A stretch of DNA of 5,618 nt from Acidimicrobiaceae bacterium (GTDB taxonomy: Bacteria > Actinomycetota > Acidimicrobiia > Acidimicrobiales > Aldehydirespiratoraceae), in the NCBI GenBank assembly GCA_009840695.1, contig VXNG01000246.1, positions 1 to 5,618 of the forward strand. The letters run 5' to 3'. The translations under genes and the position numbers were made by a program. The notes beneath the pieces were generated by a model. The model saw only the letters and a program-made list of their open reading frames with translations, was not told the origin of the DNA and did no database searches. Within the stretch, counting starts at the first letter, position 1. Every line of letters begins with the position of its first letter. This document shows positions 4,703-5,618 of this stretch, piece after piece.

Positions 4703-5618
4703 GCTGGACGGGCCGGTCGCTGCGGCGGTTCGAGGATCCGGCTCTCGTCCGGGGGCTGGGCCGGTTCGTGGCCGATGTGGCCGACAGTCACCGGGGGGCG
4801 TTGCACGCTGCCTTCGTGCGCAGCCCGGTTCCGGCGGGCAGGGTCCGCTCGATTGAGGCGCCTTCGGACGCCTCGGTGCTCACCGCGGCGAGTTTCCCGG
4901 GGATCGGCACGATTTGCGCCCGGCTCGACCGGCCCGACTTCGTGCCTCTGGAGACGCCGGTCCTGGCGTCGGACGCGGTGCGCCATCAGGGCGAGCCGGT
5001 CGCACTGGTGGTGGCCGGCTCGAGAGCCGAGGCCGAGGATCTGGTCGAGCAGGTGATCGTCGACATCGAGGCGACCCGACCGGTGCTGGACGCGACCGCG
5101 GCCACCGACCCGGCGGCTCCGCTGGTCCATGACGGTCTCGACATGCCGATGGGCAACAACGTCGTTCTCGACGCCCGCTTCGCGACCGATGAAGTAGACG
5201 CCGCCTTCGAGGCGGCCGACGAGATCGTGACACTCGACGTGCGGGCTCACCGGCAGAACGCGCTGCCCATCGAAGCACGGGGCGCGCTGGCGGCCCACGA
5301 CCCCGGATCGGGCCGAACGACGCTCACGGCCGCCAACCAGATGCCCCACATGCTGCGCACCGCGCTGGCCGACATCCTGGGCGTCAACGAGGCCGAGCTC
5401 CGGGTCGTGACCCCGGAGGTGGGAGGGGCGTTCGGGCAGAAGATGTGCGTGCCCCGCGAGTACGTGGCGCTGGTCGCAGCCGCCCGCTTGCTCGGGGCGA
5501 CCATCGCGTGGATCGAGGACCGGTCCGAGAACCTGCTGGCCTCATGGCACAGCCGCGACCACACCTACCGGCTGAGGGGAGCCTTCAGTAGCAGCGGGGA
5601 GCTGCAGGGCCTCGACGC
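4699..5618 (+). CDS. xanthine/CO dehydrogenase-family molybdopterin-binding large subunit, partial
   Basis: An open frame from GTG 4699 continues past the right edge: 306 complete codons of a protein that is normally about 750-800 aa. It begins with SLRRFEDPALVRGLGRFVADV (residues 7-27), the standard opening of CoxL/CutL-type subunits, followed by the a/b-hammerhead domain with FVRSP (39-43) and AVRHQGEPVALVVA (93-106). The molybdopterin domain starts near 145. NQMPH (213-217) corresponds to the (T)TQ motif whose Gln lies beside the molybdenum (Gln767 of bovine xanthine oxidase), and VGGAFGQK (241-248) is the Gly-rich cofactor loop. WIEDRSENL (271-279) is also typical. The active-site loop that separates true CO dehydrogenases (AYXCSFR) from other members lies beyond the window, so the substrate class cannot be settled. 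The start overlaps the medium-subunit stop by 4 nt (GTGA), indicating translational coupling. Confidence 0.92.
   Translation, partial: MSWTGRSLRRFEDPALVRGLGRFVADVADSHRGALHAAFVRSPVPAGRVRSIEAPSDASVLTAASFPGIGTICARLDRPDFVPLETPVLASDAVRHQGEPVALVVAGSRAEAEDLVEQVIVDIEATRPVLDATAATDPAAPLVHDGLDMPMGNNVVLDARFATDEVDAAFEAADEIVTLDVRAHRQNALPIEARGALAAHDPGSGRTTLTAANQMPHMLRTALADILGVNEAELRVVTPEVGGAFGQKMCVPREYVALVAAARLLGATIAWIEDRSENLLASWHSRDHTYRLRGAFSSSGELQGLD

Noticed and set aside
4687..5349. Minus-strand open frame of 220 codons opposite the large subunit
   Set aside because: The plus strand encodes a clear molybdopterin-binding subunit here; the antisense frame is Arg/His-rich and a mirror of it.

Overview
This is a GC-rich window whose features point to an actinobacterium, perhaps an uncultured lineage; the lineage is inferred and not proven. 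Supporting signs are strong G/C at third codon positions, several GTG starts, and TANNNT-type -10 hexamers lying exactly 7 nt upstream of start codons that lack a Shine-Dalgarno sequence. That last pattern is typical of leaderless actinobacterial mRNAs. Apart from a possible divergent gene start at the left edge, all genes read on the + strand.

Layout. (1) Positions 1-104: a possible 5' end of a divergent minus-strand gene, then a short intergenic region with a -10 for each direction. (2) 105-1385 and 1491-2771: two tandem MFS exporters of the DHA3/EntS-like type, both exactly 426 aa and about 68% identical without gaps. Each appears to have its own homologous leaderless promoter. (3) 2847-3035: a 62-aa ferredoxin of the kind that usually feeds cytochromes P450, with three conserved cysteines and Ser at the variable fourth-ligand position. 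(4) 3081-3832: two small paralogous cupins, both 124 aa with the starts chosen here. The first has lost the metal ligands and the second keeps all four. (5) 3842-4702 and 4699 to the window end: the FAD-binding medium subunit and the N-terminal 306 residues of the molybdopterin-binding large subunit of a xanthine dehydrogenase/CO dehydrogenase-family hydroxylase.

How they fit together. The cupins and the two molybdo-hydroxylase subunits are packed like one operon (gaps of 2 and 9 nt, then a 4-nt overlap) behind a probable leaderless promoter at 3068-3073. The [2Fe-2S] small subunit normally needed by such an enzyme is not between the medium and large subunits and would have to lie downstream or elsewhere. 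A reasonable but unproven reading is an oxidative module acting on an unknown small organic substrate, with a cupin pair as accessory or downstream enzyme, a ferredoxin for electron transfer, and two exporters beside it. No RNA genes, CRISPR arrays, insertion sequences or convincing intrinsic terminators were seen. The intergenic stretches (1386-1490, 2772-2846, 3036-3080) are all about 100 nt or shorter.
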